From Seison nebaliae (lineage: Eukaryota > Rotifera > Pararotatoria > Seisonacea > Seisonidae), in assembly GCA_023231475.1 (NCBI GenBank), contig JALJEE010000561.1:25545-89544 (forward strand): a stretch of DNA of 64,000 bases, written 5' to 3'. Below, one piece after another: positions 37,730 through 49,784 of this stretch. The notes under the pieces are model-generated. The model saw nothing but the letters and a program-made list of their open reading frames with translations. It was not told the DNA's origin and made no database searches. Numbering within the stretch: position 1 is the first letter of the stretch; the number at the start of each line of letters is the position of its first letter. The translations under genes were made by a program, and so were the position numbers.

Positions 37730-40700
37730 GAATTAATAATCGTCAATTGAATGATAATGGAACATTTCCATTGCTCAATTCGTTTACATTTGATCAATTG
37801 TTGAATTGGAGAGAACGATCATCATCGATCTGGTTAAGAGATCCAACAGAGAAAATATCAAACAATCGTTATCGAACTCCATCAAAGAATATATCATTGA
37901 ACAATTATCATACCGGTTCATTATCCACATTAAATATCCAATTACCGATGTTGTTGTTATTTGTGGGGAATGGAGAGACGTTGAATAAATTACAAATTGA
38001 TTTTATTGATCGATTAATATCGTTTGAATTGAATGCTAATAGATTCGTATCGATTATTTTCGAGAAATCTCCTATAAAAAAACGACCACTAATCACTTCT
38101 GATTTTGATATGGAACGTTCATCTATGTTCTATTCGACTGTCGATACAATGGCACAATCATCCTCTTCCACTTCTCTAATGTCGACAACATCATCCAATT
38201 CTTCTCGATCGACAATGAGAAATATTTGTGATAATACATCATCATCTCCTATATCGTCCAAATCATTTCCACGTAACAATTTACCATCGAATTTTCAATT
38301 GAACATTTCCATCATGAAAAGTTGCGATATCATTCTCGATCTGTTCGATGAAGAGAAGAAGAAAAAGAATAAGGAATTCCTTTGGTTCGATTTCAAATCA
38401 TTAGAAATGACTTTAGTCGATTCATTCAGTTGTGATCCACGATTGTCATATATCGCCGTTTCGGCACTCCAACCGAGAATGAGAAAAATTTATCGACATC
38501 TGCCAAATCAACCTCATTTTACCACAACCGATTATTCATCGAAGAGACGACAATCGTCATATGATGATGAGATGTGTGAAAGTATGAAAGGATCATATCG
38601 ATCATCTCATGTGGATGGAAATGGTAAATTGATGGAAGAAATGAAATTATCAATAAATAAAAAATCATCGATGGTGATCGATGGACATAATCGATATCGG
38701 AAGAAAGATTCTCAATTTATTGAACTTATTTTAGAATCACATCGAGATTCACAAATTTCGGTGTCATTAAGAATCTTCTCCAATCTTCATACGACGTCAA
38801 TGGATGGAGAGAAATATTCATTGAAATTAGAGAAGAAAAATAAATTAAATTTGTTATTGGATGAAATGAGAATGGAAGAAAATGATGAATTCATTTCAAA
38901 AACAGGAATCGAAACGAGAAAGAAGGAATTGAATCGAATGAAGAATATCATTCATTTGGCTCTCAATCTCTCTTCTTTAAAATTCCATTTACATTTAACT
39001 CATATCGATTCGTTTTGGTTAATGGAAATTATCGATTATTTCTCTTGTCAAACCATCGACAGTAATAATAAGATAAATGAAGAGAATAATAATGATGAGA
39101 AAAAGAATAAAAGTAAAAGGATTGAAAAGAAGAAGAATGAAAATAATTCAGAGATTTATATGAATATAAATTCGACGAATTCGGTCGTTTATTACAAACC
39201 GTTATTTATCGAACCATCGATGGAAACGAAATTATATTGGAAATCCATTTCCTTCAAAGCACTTTTACATGACGATGATGAACCGATCAATTTTGATGCG
39301 TTTATTGATCGATTACAATTTCTCTTATCACTTAATGGAAGTGGATCGTATGTGAAGATGTTGGAATCAGTTGGATTATCATTCCATATGACGATTTGGA
39401 AGAATGAGGAGAAAATGAATGGAATGAATGAGAAATTGAAAGAGCATTTATTAAATCATCTCTTTCAACAAACATTCGATAATGATAAATTATTTTATGA
39501 TGATAATGAATTGGAGATGGAAAGAGAATTGATCGAATTACTTATTCGATCTTTCCTCCAATATCGATATCGATTATTAAACAATTCTCTTCAATCCTCT
39601 TCTAATTCATCCCTTCTCGGCATATCACTCAACGACTCACAAACCTCTTTTTATTGTTGTTGTGATTCGATGTATTATCTCATCCAATTCTTCGCCTATT
39701 CTTCACATTATGGAGATTTCCAATTTTGTCATCCATCATCACCAATACCATCACCAACACCACAAATCAAATCGCATTCGTCTGATATGTCAAATTCCAC
39801 CTTCTCCACCAACAGACAAGATAGAATTAATCTCTTATCATCTCTCCATCATAAAGACAGCAATCGAAATTTAACTGAATTGAATGAAGAGATTCGACGA
39901 GCAACTGACGATCATCCAATTTCATTCAATTCTCAATCAGATAATCAAATGACATCATCCTTTCAATCGACAATAACCACAGAAACGATGATTGATCTGC
40001 GAGAACGATCCATCGAAATCTCTTCCGAAATATATCATAATAATGATGTTGATGATAATGATGATGAAGATGATGTGATATTTGATGAAAGTAATTCAAT
40101 TTCTAATTTTAATGATCAAAATTTAATAATTGATAATCCAAACAAATTAATTGATTATTATGATTATTTGAAAGATAATAATGAGGATGATGAAGATAAT
40201 ATGAGTCAGTTCCAAGGTGATATCAGTGAAATTTTCGAACATAATTACGATCATAGTCAATCTCGAAAATCATCAATTTCACCATCATTATCATCGCCTA
40301 AGAGAATGAAGGAAGATATCGATATTAATTTATTGGAAGTAGATCCTCAATATTCGGCATATGATGATCATATAAATTATGAAGAGAATGATCTTAAATC
40401 TAATGAGAATAAGAGTCCTCTCATCGATGACGATTATAATTTTGTCGATTCCCAATGGATCCTTCCACATTTGAATGGCAGTGAACAATTAATTCATCGA
40501 CATGTCCAAATGATTCCATTGGTGATAGATGAGAATTATTTGGAAACATTCAAAAAAAGAACAACATCAACGACCATCACATCAGTATTGAATGATGGAA
40601 ATGAATCAAGAGATAAATGCAATTCTTTAAATACCATACAACAATATCATATGACGAATTTATTGACGAAATCGAGATTTCTAGAACGTCAGAAATTCAT

Positions 40701-42527
40701 GTTGAATCATTTAATGAATCATTTCAATTTTGAAGAATGGAAATTAAATAATTCCAATCAATTGAATGATGTGACTAATCTCCAATTGAGTAGTAATTGT
40801 GGGGAGAGAACAGTGTTAAAATTGGCATTAGCAGTTAAAGATTTCTCTTGTTCTTTCGTCATTTTCGATGGATATGATTTTGATATATCAGAAAAGATTT
40901 ATAATTGTAAGAAACGTTCCTCTATTCCATCTACTCGCGATATGAATAATTATTTTCGAATTCATCTATCTCGTTTTTATCTCTCATATCAACAATATGA
41001 TATTGATCGATATTATCGATTATTCTCCAATGATATCATGCAAAAATTTTCGAATCGATTAGGAAAATGTTCGAATGGAACATTGATTTCTGATAAGAAA
41101 TCGTTGGAAAAGATTGCAAAGAAATATTCTCACATAATCAAACATTTTCATGATATTGATCAGAATAATGATTTGGAGGAAGATGTTTATATTCATCAAA
41201 TCGATTCGAGTAATGTCCAATTATTGAAATATTTAATATTTCTCGATGAAATTTGTGAGTTGATGAAGGATATTCCATTCAAAGATTGGCAATGTCTCCA
41301 TATGAATTGTGGTGACATAAACATCACACATAATAAGAATCCATCATCTGGAAATGTTTCATCATCTGAATTTAATAATTGTAAGTCTTTATCTATTCTG
41401 TCCATGTTGACATCAGATAAGATACCATTCTCTCATCAAATGAATGCCATCCATTTCAAATTGGAAGCGACAACCATCAACGAACAATATAACGATAATG
41501 ATCGATCATCTGATTTGGATTCGAATTTGAGTCTCAATCAAAATCCATCTAATAATACTCAATCTGATACTTGTGAATTACAAATTCGTTTAAGTATTCG
41601 TCCACTTTATCTCGATTTGAATAAAGATATCATCGTTTTCATTCTAACACTCATCAACAATTTGAATCGATGTCATGCTCATTTTTCCAAATTCACGTCA
41701 TCTCTTAATCAACAATCATCTGAAAGAGAAAGAATCAATTCCACCACCACCACCACCACCACCACCTCATTCGGACGAACAATGAATGATCAATCTCAAT
41801 TACTCCAATCGATACCAATGGAAGTAAAGGAAAGAATTCCATCAAATACTTCATCTGGAGTAACTGCCACTTCATCAACTCTATTCATCAAACGAGTTAT
41901 CATCGCTCCTGCCATCTATTTACGAGTTGATTATTCGTCTAATATTCTCGAAACAGTTCAACGACATTCCGCTATCCTCACTAAATCATCAGGAAAAGTG
42001 GACGATCAAAATGACGATAATCGAGACAATTCAACCGATTCGACGATTCAGCGAATAAAAGACAATAATGACATTTTAGATGATCAGCCACTATTAATGA
42101 AGATTCTTCTCGATTTAGCGAGTGTACATGGACTCTATTTGGAATTGATACGAATCGATGACAGGTTTATTATTTTTTTCTTTCCATTTCTATTCAAATG
42201 AATTTTAGGAGTGGATTCAAATCATTCGATTTGATGTTAAATTCTATTCTAATGAAATGGAAAGATCACATTCAACAGAATCAAAGTGTAAAAATCGTTC
42301 AAAGTGTATCGGCCCTAAAACCATTTTTTCAAATCGCGTTCGGAATCCACGATCTTCTTGCCAAACCATTAAGAGACTCACAAACAAACGAGACAATTTT
42401 AGGTCAATTTATTCAGAATGTCCGATCAATGGCAGATCAGGCCGGTGTCGCTCTATATGGAGCAGGAAATTCTTCGTGTAATTCGGTGGCGGATCTGGTG
42501 GATAGTTTTCGACGAACGATGTTTTAA
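33496..42527 (+). CDS. ATG2: ATG2-like autophagy lipid-transfer protein, unusually large
   Basis: Exons 33496-42164 (8.7 kb) and 42209-42527, separated by a 44-nt intron (GTTTAT...TAG, phase 2), give 2995 residues. Residues 1-60 are the chorein-type N-terminus (TAQLIRQYLGNIFETKIKKEQLDLHL...ITLKKLKL) that extracts lipids at the ER end of bridge-like transfer proteins. The next conserved block (GFVEELNVKCSIF..., MVESILKNFIFVAEDIEILIDV) and the C-terminus (VSALKPFFQIAFGIHDLLAKPL...GQFIQNVRSMADQAG) match ATG2 rather than VPS13. ATG2 moves phospholipid from the ER into the growing autophagosome. Animal ATG2 is about 1900-2100 residues. The excess here is low-complexity insertions, including a poly-Asp run (35068-35124) and Asn runs at about 37675-37740. 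The start is the first ATG in frame. An upstream TTG-initiated extension is unlikely. Confidence 0.88.
35068..35124 (+). repeat. (GAT)n repeat coding poly-Asp in ATG2
   Basis: In-frame GAT run with a single AAT interruption. It makes a 16-18 residue acidic tract within the N-terminal third of the ATG2 protein. Confidence 0.9.
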
Positions 42528-43641
42528 TTCTTTCCAACATTTCAAAATCTTTCTAATCAAACTCTCTATAAACATTCATTCGGATCATCCGGTGTCCTAT
42601 CACAATATTCGTTTATCTTTATACGAAAAAATTTACTGCATTTCTTTCTCATACGAGAACAGGAGAAAAGAGCGTCAAAATCGTTCTAACATTCATAATA
42701 TCTTCCTTTTTATTTCTCTTTCAAATCCCTCCCGCCTCGGATACTCGTATTATAAGAATTTTATTATTATCATATTATTAGCACATATTCTTTCGCAATC
42801 AATATGTCTTTCTCTTTTATTCACTTGAATTTCTTTTTCCTTCTAAATTTTGATTCAAAATTAAAAAAAGATAAAAATTGAGAGAAAAATAAAATTTATT
42901 AAAATTATCATTAAACTTTTAAAAAAAATCTTATTGAGAAAGATCTCAAGATGGTTACTCATATGAATAGAATGATTGGAAATGAATGGCATGACTCATG
43001 ACAATTAGAAAGCGGAGAACATTAAGAAGAGAAATGGTTTCAATAAATAAAATTCGTCATAAGATTTAGAAAGAATTTGAAAGTGACATCGATAAATCAT
43101 TGAAGTGATGAACATATATAATAATTAGACTTCGAGGCAGGTATTAAAAACGGAGAAGATCAATAAAAAGAATGTTGTCGTCTTCATTTGTCGGAAATGA
43201 GAGAGAGAGGATTGATATAAGAGAGAAGAAATTTCTGATCATCACAATTGAAGTTTTGATTTAGTGAATAAACTTCTTAATAAAATTTCGATAAAGTCAA
43301 AACTTAGTCGAAACCTTCAAAAAACGATAAATGATGACGTCAGATGATAAAAGTAATTCTTCATAATCGATTGTGTCTTATCATTCGATAGATATCCTTC
43401 TTTCTCATCAGAATTAATTTTTCTTTTCTTTCATTTGTATTCAGGGCGAACTTCATTTCATCGTCGTTCGATGAGTTTTGAGAATGTTTGATCGATTCAT
43501 TCGTCATCGATCGAGTAAATAAATAAACAACAAAAAAATAAATTTAGTTTTGTTGTGAGAGAGTCTCATTTCTAATTTGTCTCCAGTAGAATTAGTTTTT
43601 TTCCTGAAAATCTTTTCATTTCCATCGAAAAAGAAGAAAAT
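42528..43641. other. Intergenic region, no gene recognised
   Basis: ATG2 3' UTR with AATAAA at about 42888, followed by AT-rich DNA and the 5' region of the next plus-strand gene. Short ORFs here do not resemble known proteins. Confidence 0.4.
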
Positions 43642-45543
43642 ATGTCTGATACAAAAGAGAAGAAAGGTCTGAAGAAATCGGATTCGAAAACACGTGTCAA
43701 ATCATCGTCGACTGCTCGACGATCGAGTAATTCTTCTCGTCGAAGTTCCGTCTCCAAATCGAAGGGAGGAGTCAAAGTAAAAGAGGATTTGCAACGGAAA
43801 GAATTGATTACATCGATGTTGAAGCAATTGGGCGAACTGGATTTCGAATCAAGAGTTTACACATTTCAACAATTCCTCACTTTCTTCCAAATGCCTCATT
43901 TGATTAAAGTGGAACAGAGTTGGAGTGATGTCGTACAACCGAAACAAAATATTTTCTTCGATTCATTCTTCGAACGATACGTCATTCTCGCCACTAATCA
44001 GAATGAGAAGAAAAGTGATACAAAATTCTTAATTCCCGATTGGTATCCGGGCGAATTTAAAATTCTTTCATCTAAGCCCAAATTGAGAAAACGATATTGG
44101 GTGTTCCAAGGAGCATTCGAATTATATCGATTCGAATCGATGTTTCCAAGAAAGATTCGTGTGCTTGATGACACAGTAGCACATATTCGATCGTCATCTG
44201 GAGGTAGTGGGAAAACGGAATGGAAGAAAGTTTTGTTGAGAAGGAATGCCTATTTGTATGCGACAAAGATCGATACGAGAGTTGATGAGAAGAATAATAA
44301 AGAAGATTCGTTTGTTCTTAAAGATAAACAAGGTAACTGTTTCATTGTACCACCATCCGTACCGATGAGATGGGCAACTGAAATTAAAGACGAAGAATTG
44401 TCTCCCGCTTATCAATCGAATGAAGGAACATTCACTTTACCTGAATTGTTGGTGAGATATGAATTCCCATTAGATCTCGAATTGACTTCTGGTCCACCAA
44501 TTACTGAAGTACCGAACTTTTCAAAAAAATTACGTTTCCATGCATATGCCATCGCTAAATCAATCATCTCAGTTGTCGTCAATGATAATGGTGATGGTGT
44601 TCTCACCGAATTAGCACCAAGTATCAAATTCTCTTTATTCTCTCCAAAGTTCTTCTATTTTCATTCATCTTGTAAATTATTAACAACTTTTCTCTTTCAA
44701 TAGATGTCTCACTGCTGGAGCTGCTCAACAACAACAACAACAACAACAATTAGAGAAAGATCATCAGAATAAAGATGAAGGAAAGAAGGGAAAGAATGGG
44801 AAAGAGAAGAAAGATAAAGATCCGAAAAAAGAAGAACAAGAATTGTTGGCACTCCAAAAGAAATTGTTCGAATACAATCAATTAAGATCGAAATTGTTAC
44901 AAGCTTATCATAACTGGATTGAGAATTATAAAATTCTCATCTTACCAGCAACTGAAGCTCAAGTTAGATATATTCTTCTAATTCTTTTCTTCTACTCATA
45001 TTTCCCCATAGTTAACGGCAGTAGAGATGTCGTTCCATGCCAGTGAGAAGTTGAGGAAGACGGAAGAGAAAGGAGTGGAGGATACATATTCAGTCAAGTT
45101 CAAACAACCAGAACAATCGAACATTTCTCTAAATCTTCCCAGAAATGATACGATGGAATTTGTTGCTTCGTTTCCAGGTTTAAACATTCTCTTTCAACAT
45201 TAATCGAAATATCTCTTTATCAGACGATTCATTCGGTGACGATGCTGATTATGATGATGATGATTTGGAGGAGAACGACAAATCGAAAGATCGTAAAGAT
45301 AAATCACGAGATCGATCAGCTCGAATTCGTTCTCGTAGTCGCAGTCGAACTGATCCGACACGTGTCAAATTGTCCACAGCCGCTTTACATGCAGCGTTAG
45401 TAAATTTGATTGATTATTTCATTTGAATTATGTTTGTGTATAGTGGTGGAACGCCGGCGACAAATGAGGAGATGTTCAATGCAGTTCCGGATAAAATATA
45501 CACGACGAAAGAGTCGAAAGAAAGTAAAGAATCGAAGAAATAA
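43642..45543 (+). CDS. Five-exon protein of unknown function with basic Ser/Arg N-terminus and RS tail
   Basis: Exons 43642-44648, 44704-44962, 45012-45177, 45224-45395 and 45444-45543 (introns 55, 49, 46 and 48 nt, all GTT...AG, phases 2, 0, 1, 2) give 567 residues. Residues 1-45 are Lys/Ser/Arg-rich. Residues ~50-330 look like a folded globular domain (FQQFLTFFQMPHLIKVEQSW, FLIPDWYPGEFKIL, KRYWVFQGAFELYRFESMFPRKIRVLD, PPSVPMRWATEI). A Gln/Lys-rich helical linker follows, then a second folded block (EMSFHASEKLRKTEEKGVEDTYSVKFKQPEQSNISLNLPRN), then an acidic patch and a short Arg-Ser-Arg-Ser tract. I do not recognise the family. A cytoskeletal or axonemal component would be a guess only. Confidence 0.8.
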
Positions 45544-45896
45544 AATGGAAAGATTAGAAGGAAATTAATTAACTAGATGATTTATTAGAAACAAAATTTA
45601 CCATCATCTATTGTCGTTATGAATTGTGTGGCGTGACAAGTAAAGATGTCGCGTGAACGATTTATAATGATGTCGTTGAGTTTATTTCATTGAGTTATCT
45701 CCAGTTTTATGGAATTTTTATTAGTTAAAATAAATTCAGTGAAAATTATTGGATGGAAAGAATGTCGAACCATAAAAATTAGTTAACTAATGGAAAAGGT
45801 GATTGAAGAGAGATGATTTCCTAAAAGAAAAGATTTCTAATAAAATTCCGCTGTAAGAATTAACTCGATGTTGTGATGGAAGTTTCAACTTTTCAA
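45544..45896. other. Convergent intergenic spacer
   Basis: Between the five-exon gene (+) and the basic disordered ORF (-). AATAAA-like signals are present near 45730. No gene is seen. Confidence 0.4.
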
Positions 45897-47348
45897 TTAT
45901 AAGAGATAATCGAATTCTGATAAAATATAAACATTATTTGATGACATATATCTTCTGGCATTTTTTGAATTTGGTTTCTCTTCGATCATCGATCGGATCT
46001 CATTCTCATTTGTAAATGAGGAGAAGGAAGCGACAGACGACGAATTATTTGACGAGTCGTCATCGGATAATGATGATGATGAATTGGTTGAATCATCATT
46101 CGAAGAATTATTAGAAAATTGTCTTTTATTTCTACGAATAGTGTTATTGTTATTATTGTTACTGTTATGGAATGAGAGTGTGGATGAATAAATACTTTTT
46201 TGTTTGTTCACAGGTATTCTTGTTGATTGTTTATAATTCTTTGTTAATTTCGGACTATTATATGATCGTTTTACATTTAACGAATGACTTCTCAATTCAT
46301 TATTTTTATTATCATTATTCTTCTTCATATACGTCCCACCCGACAATTGACTTCGGGATGATTGGATTTTATAAAGATATTGTTGTTTCGTTGGTGTTTG
46401 TTGAGGAGTTGGCGTTCTCGTATGAATGATGAGTGGTGGCAAATAATATTTTTGATCATCACATTTCTGACGTGCAACTTTCCCTCCTCCATGTCGACTT
46501 TCCTTTCTTCGTTGACTATTTCCTGTTTTTAAATATTTCTCATAATCATCTTTCGACGACTTCTTCATTTTCTTTTCATTTCTGCAAATTGAGCGATTGG
46601 AAGACGTTGTTGAATCAACATTACCACGATAATCTGAAGAAGATGATGAATACGAACATGGTGACGATGGAGACGAAATTAATTCTATCGTTTTCTCTTT
46701 CATTCGATTTGGCAACATCTGTTCGATGGAATTTAATCGTTGGAGAATTTTGTCATGCTTATTCGCCAAATTCTGCAGATGATTCCTCATACTATCTACT
46801 GGACGACTACTCGTTAAAGATCTCATTGTTTGGCTAGTTCGTATCGATAGATCAGAAGATGATGTTGACGTTATCGAATGTCGACGATATGAATCGGTCA
46901 CTTCCTTCTTCATTGTCGTAGTTAAGTATTGGTTGAAGGATTTGGATGGATTATTCATATAATTCCGCTCGCTATAATTTGAATTTAGAGAATCGTTCAT
47001 GGAAATTTGAGGAAGTAGAGAACGATCAGTTTTCGCCGAAGCTACGATTAATGTGCGTTGATGTATCAGTTGACGAATGTTTGAACTTTTCGAAGAATTC
47101 TTATGGGAATATCGATTCAATGGGGAAATTGAGTCATTTCCCAATTGTTCCGATTTCTTCAACATATTCTTCTTTTTCAATTCTGAAGTACTTTGTAAAT
47201 TCTTCCATTTCTCCTCTTCATGTTTCCGAAGTGATTTCGATAGACGAATTCGAGACTCTTCCGAATTATTTCTCTTCTTATTTCCAACCGCTTTTTTAGA
47301 ACGGTCTGTTGATCGATAAGTCGACGATTTCGTTTTCATGGTATTCAT
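45897..47348 (-). CDS. Basic, Ser/Asn-rich disordered protein (unknown)
   Basis: Single-exon ORF of 483 residues from an ATG at 47348. It has many Lys/Arg clusters early (KKAVGNKKRNN, RIRLSKSLRKHEEEKW) and a short predicted helix around residues 196-220 (MRNHLQNLANKHDKILQRLNSIEQML). Ser, Asn and Asp runs lie near the C-terminus, with a Thr-Pro-rich patch (TRTPTPQQTPTK). No domain is recognised. Codon use (CGA Arg, TTG/TTA Leu) resembles the neighbouring real genes, and the long frame free of stops supports it being coding. Confidence 0.65.
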   Translation of the reverse strand: MNTMKTKSSTYRSTDRSKKAVGNKKRNNSEESRIRLSKSLRKHEEEKWKNLQSTSELKKKNMLKKSEQLGNDSISPLNRYSHKNSSKSSNIRQLIHQRTLIVASAKTDRSLLPQISMNDSLNSNYSERNYMNNPSKSFNQYLTTTMKKEVTDSYRRHSITSTSSSDLSIRTSQTMRSLTSSRPVDSMRNHLQNLANKHDKILQRLNSIEQMLPNRMKEKTIELISSPSSPCSYSSSSSDYRGNVDSTTSSNRSICRNEKKMKKSSKDDYEKYLKTGNSQRRKESRHGGGKVARQKCDDQKYYLPPLIIHTRTPTPQQTPTKQQYLYKIQSSRSQLSGGTYMKKNNDNKNNELRSHSLNVKRSYNSPKLTKNYKQSTRIPVNKQKSIYSSTLSFHNSNNNNNNTIRRNKRQFSNNSSNDDSTNSSSSLSDDDSSNNSSSVASFSSFTNENEIRSMIEEKPNSKNARRYMSSNNVYILSEFDYLL

Positions 47349-48452
47349 TTCCTTCCACCAAATTAATTATCTATCTAAATTGTTACTGCTCGCTGGTCAA
47401 CACGAGAGTAGTTAACATCGGATAAGTATCGTCAAAAAGTTCATAAACATCTAAAGAAATTTTCTAATAATTTCCATCATTCGTACCCAAATTTTCCGTT
47501 AATTGTCATACGGGAAAGTGAGGGAAAATAGCGTAAAAATCGAAACATAAATAAATTGATATAATTGAACGTGAGGAGAAAGGTAATAACGATTTTCTTC
47601 CATAAACACATACTTACTTCCAATTCTCATGTAACATATACTTCTGTCGGACGAATGGAATTATTTCAAAAATCTTACATAATATTATTAATATGCAATT
47701 TTGATATGCACAGATAAATTAAAAATCATTAATTTCATTCTCCTCCCCGCTACAAAATACGAGACGACTTTTCTCTTATTTATTCTAATTTTCTTTCCTT
47801 TTCTTTTTTTGAACGATAAAACTTTTCACTTCGGAATAAGTCAATTCTTAAAAGTTTTATGCGCAGAAAATAGATTGGAGAAGAAAGTATGGAAGGTGTT
47901 TATTTATGCAGTGCGAAGGACTGCGCATAGGCCCTTCCAATGTTAAACATTGAACAAAGTTTCTCTAAAGGAAAATATCTGAAATTCATGCACTTCCCTA
48001 TTGTCATAATTAGAAGAGGAAGTTGATTAGCCACTAAATATTTTCATCTTTTGACTACCCTCCATTTGCAGTCATTTGGAGAAGGGAATAAACTGATATT
48101 CTCGGAAAATTCCGTTTTACCTTTAAGCATTTTCCGATCGAAACGTATATTTATCTACGTAAACAAATCAAAAGTTACGACGGGAAATTTTCAAGAAAGA
48201 ATCTCGAAAGAAAAATTCTCATTATTAACGAATCACTTGAACCTTTTTTTCCTATTGTCGTCATCTTATTTTATAAATACTCTATAAACATCGAATAAGA
48301 GAGACGAGTTTTTTCTTATCAGTCCAACGAAATATGACACGAAAAATTAAATGACGAATAAAATTTCAAATTTATATTTAATAATTTCATTGAATTTGTG
48401 ATAATTTAATAAAAATTTTTAATTTTAATCAAATATAAAAATAAAGACGGAA
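47349..48452. other. Intergenic region with a possible structured RNA
   Basis: Upstream of the basic ORF and downstream of TSEN34 (both minus). It is AT-rich except for a GC-richer hairpin cluster at 47858-47938, annotated separately. No protein gene is seen. Confidence 0.4.
47858..47938. other. GC-richer nested inverted repeats
   Basis: TATGCGCAG (47858-47866) and CTGCGCATA (47921-47929) are perfect inverted repeats. Alternatively GCAGT/ACTGC (47908-47912 / 47920-47924) forms a local stem closed by GGAAGG/CCTTCC (47891-47896 / 47933-47938). This could be a small structured RNA or a decayed repeat. No Pol III box is evident. Confidence 0.3.
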
Positions 48453-49493
48453 TCAATTGGATAATGTGAGAGGGGAAGGAAGCGATTGTGGATGTCTTGT
48501 CGATAGGAGTCCACTCCAAGTAATGGATAGGAGTTGAAGATCGGATGAATGTGAATTGTCGAAAAAAGATAAAACGAATTTCTTATGAACAGTTGTAGCT
48601 AATCTGCCGAATGCTGATAAGAAATTTGATCGTAGTTTTTTCATTTCATTCCGTTTGAGACATCGAACGATAGCATATGAGTGAGAAAATTTGGGCGATT
48701 GTTCATAAAGTAAGTAATCGCCACCGAATTTCATACCATCTGTCACATAGTTACCGAGATTGCGATAATGGAAATAAGTTGCCAATCGACATTGTTGTGT
48801 TTCGTCCGTTGGACGAGAGAATAAGAGATTTGTTCGATTACGACAAAGTTCCTGATTAGTCAAATATCGAAAGAGAACTGAATAATTCGCTTGTGTAATT
48901 TGTGATGGATGTTCAATGGAATCATTCAATTGTTTCGAGTTTTTTCGTTGATGGAAATCATCGGCGATGCGTCGATTTAACCAATTGGTTAAATTGTTCA
49001 TTTTTCCTCTCTCAATCTCTAATTGAGATTGAATTTGGAGGTCAGTTGTGTCGAAGGAATTGATGGAATAAAGTTGAATGTTCCATTTATGTTGATTTTC
49101 CATCAAATAATGGAATTCTTCAATCAACAGACAAATGGGTGAAATATTCGTTATGACTTGACTGGACGCTTTTGAAAAAACTCCGAGATAAGCTTGAGTA
49201 CTAATATGACATTTGTCTTCCAGATATCGAATAGAATTTCCATCGAAAATTAATGGGAGAAATTCTTCGATTTCTCCTTCTTTCTCCTTAATAATTGAGA
49301 GATGAATACGACAAATATTATCATTATTCTCTTCAATCAAATATTCAATTTTTTCTTCTTTTGAATTATCATTCTCTAACTCATTTGTAGTTTCTTCTAA
49401 CGAATTTCCATCTTTTATTTTTTCTATTTCAATATTCTTTTCTTCAACGGATTTATTCGATATCGTTTTCCCACTTTCCATCTCATTCTCCAT
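48453..49493 (-). CDS. TSEN34: tRNA-splicing endonuclease catalytic subunit Sen34
   Basis: Single exon, 346 residues. The C-terminal endonuclease fold is clear: LATYFHYRNLGNYVTDGMKFGGDYLLYEQSPKFSHSYAIV followed by GRLATTVHKKFVLSF and SITWSGL. The catalytic triad is present as Tyr263, His271 and Lys304. The GRL.T.V.K block is specific to Sen34 rather than Sen2. The N-terminal domain (about 60-125) precedes a poorly conserved linker, and the first 55 residues are an acidic extension. Sen34 cuts the 3' splice site of pre-tRNA introns within the TSEN complex. The start is the ATG at 49493. The gene is divergent from COG6 with a 291-bp gap. Confidence 0.9.
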   Translation of the reverse strand: MENEMESGKTISNKSVEEKNIEIEKIKDGNSLEETTNELENDNSKEEKIEYLIEENNDNICRIHLSIIKEKEGEIEEFLPLIFDGNSIRYLEDKCHISTQAYLGVFSKASSQVITNISPICLLIEEFHYLMENQHKWNIQLYSINSFDTTDLQIQSQLEIERGKMNNLTNWLNRRIADDFHQRKNSKQLNDSIEHPSQITQANYSVLFRYLTNQELCRNRTNLLFSRPTDETQQCRLATYFHYRNLGNYVTDGMKFGGDYLLYEQSPKFSHSYAIVRCLKRNEMKKLRSNFLSAFGRLATTVHKKFVLSFFDNSHSSDLQLLSITWSGLLSTRHPQSLPSPLTLSN

Positions 49494-49784
49494 TAGGTAT
49501 GTTGTGACGAATTAGTTGATTGGAAGGAGAAAGAAAGTGGAAAAATGGGAAATTGGAGAAAGATTTTGTAAGGGACATATTGATGGGGGGGGGGGAAGGA
49601 AAGCTAAACAATTTAAAAAGTGAAAGAGACGGAGATGATGAAGAGTAGAATGAAAGAAGAGAATTTAAAAAAAAGATGAATGTCATTGGAGTGTGATGAA
49701 TGGAGTGTGTAAATGTGAGTGGTGGGAAGGTTAAGCTTTTGTCCATCCGTCGTCATCATTTCAAATGAGAAATGTTGTGATAAA
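49494..49784. promoter_or_regulatory. Divergent TSEN34/COG6 promoter region with an 11-G run
   Basis: The two start codons are only 291 bp apart on opposite strands, so this segment must serve both genes. An uninterrupted run of 11 G (49585-49595) stands out in an otherwise AT-rich genome, next to purine-rich sequence (GGAAGGAAAG). Its role is unknown. Confidence 0.5.

Noticed and set aside
49483-49746. Minus-strand ORF in the TSEN34/COG6 gap
   Set aside because: Ser/Pro/Leu-rich translation of purine-rich DNA, overlapping the TSEN34 start. No support.
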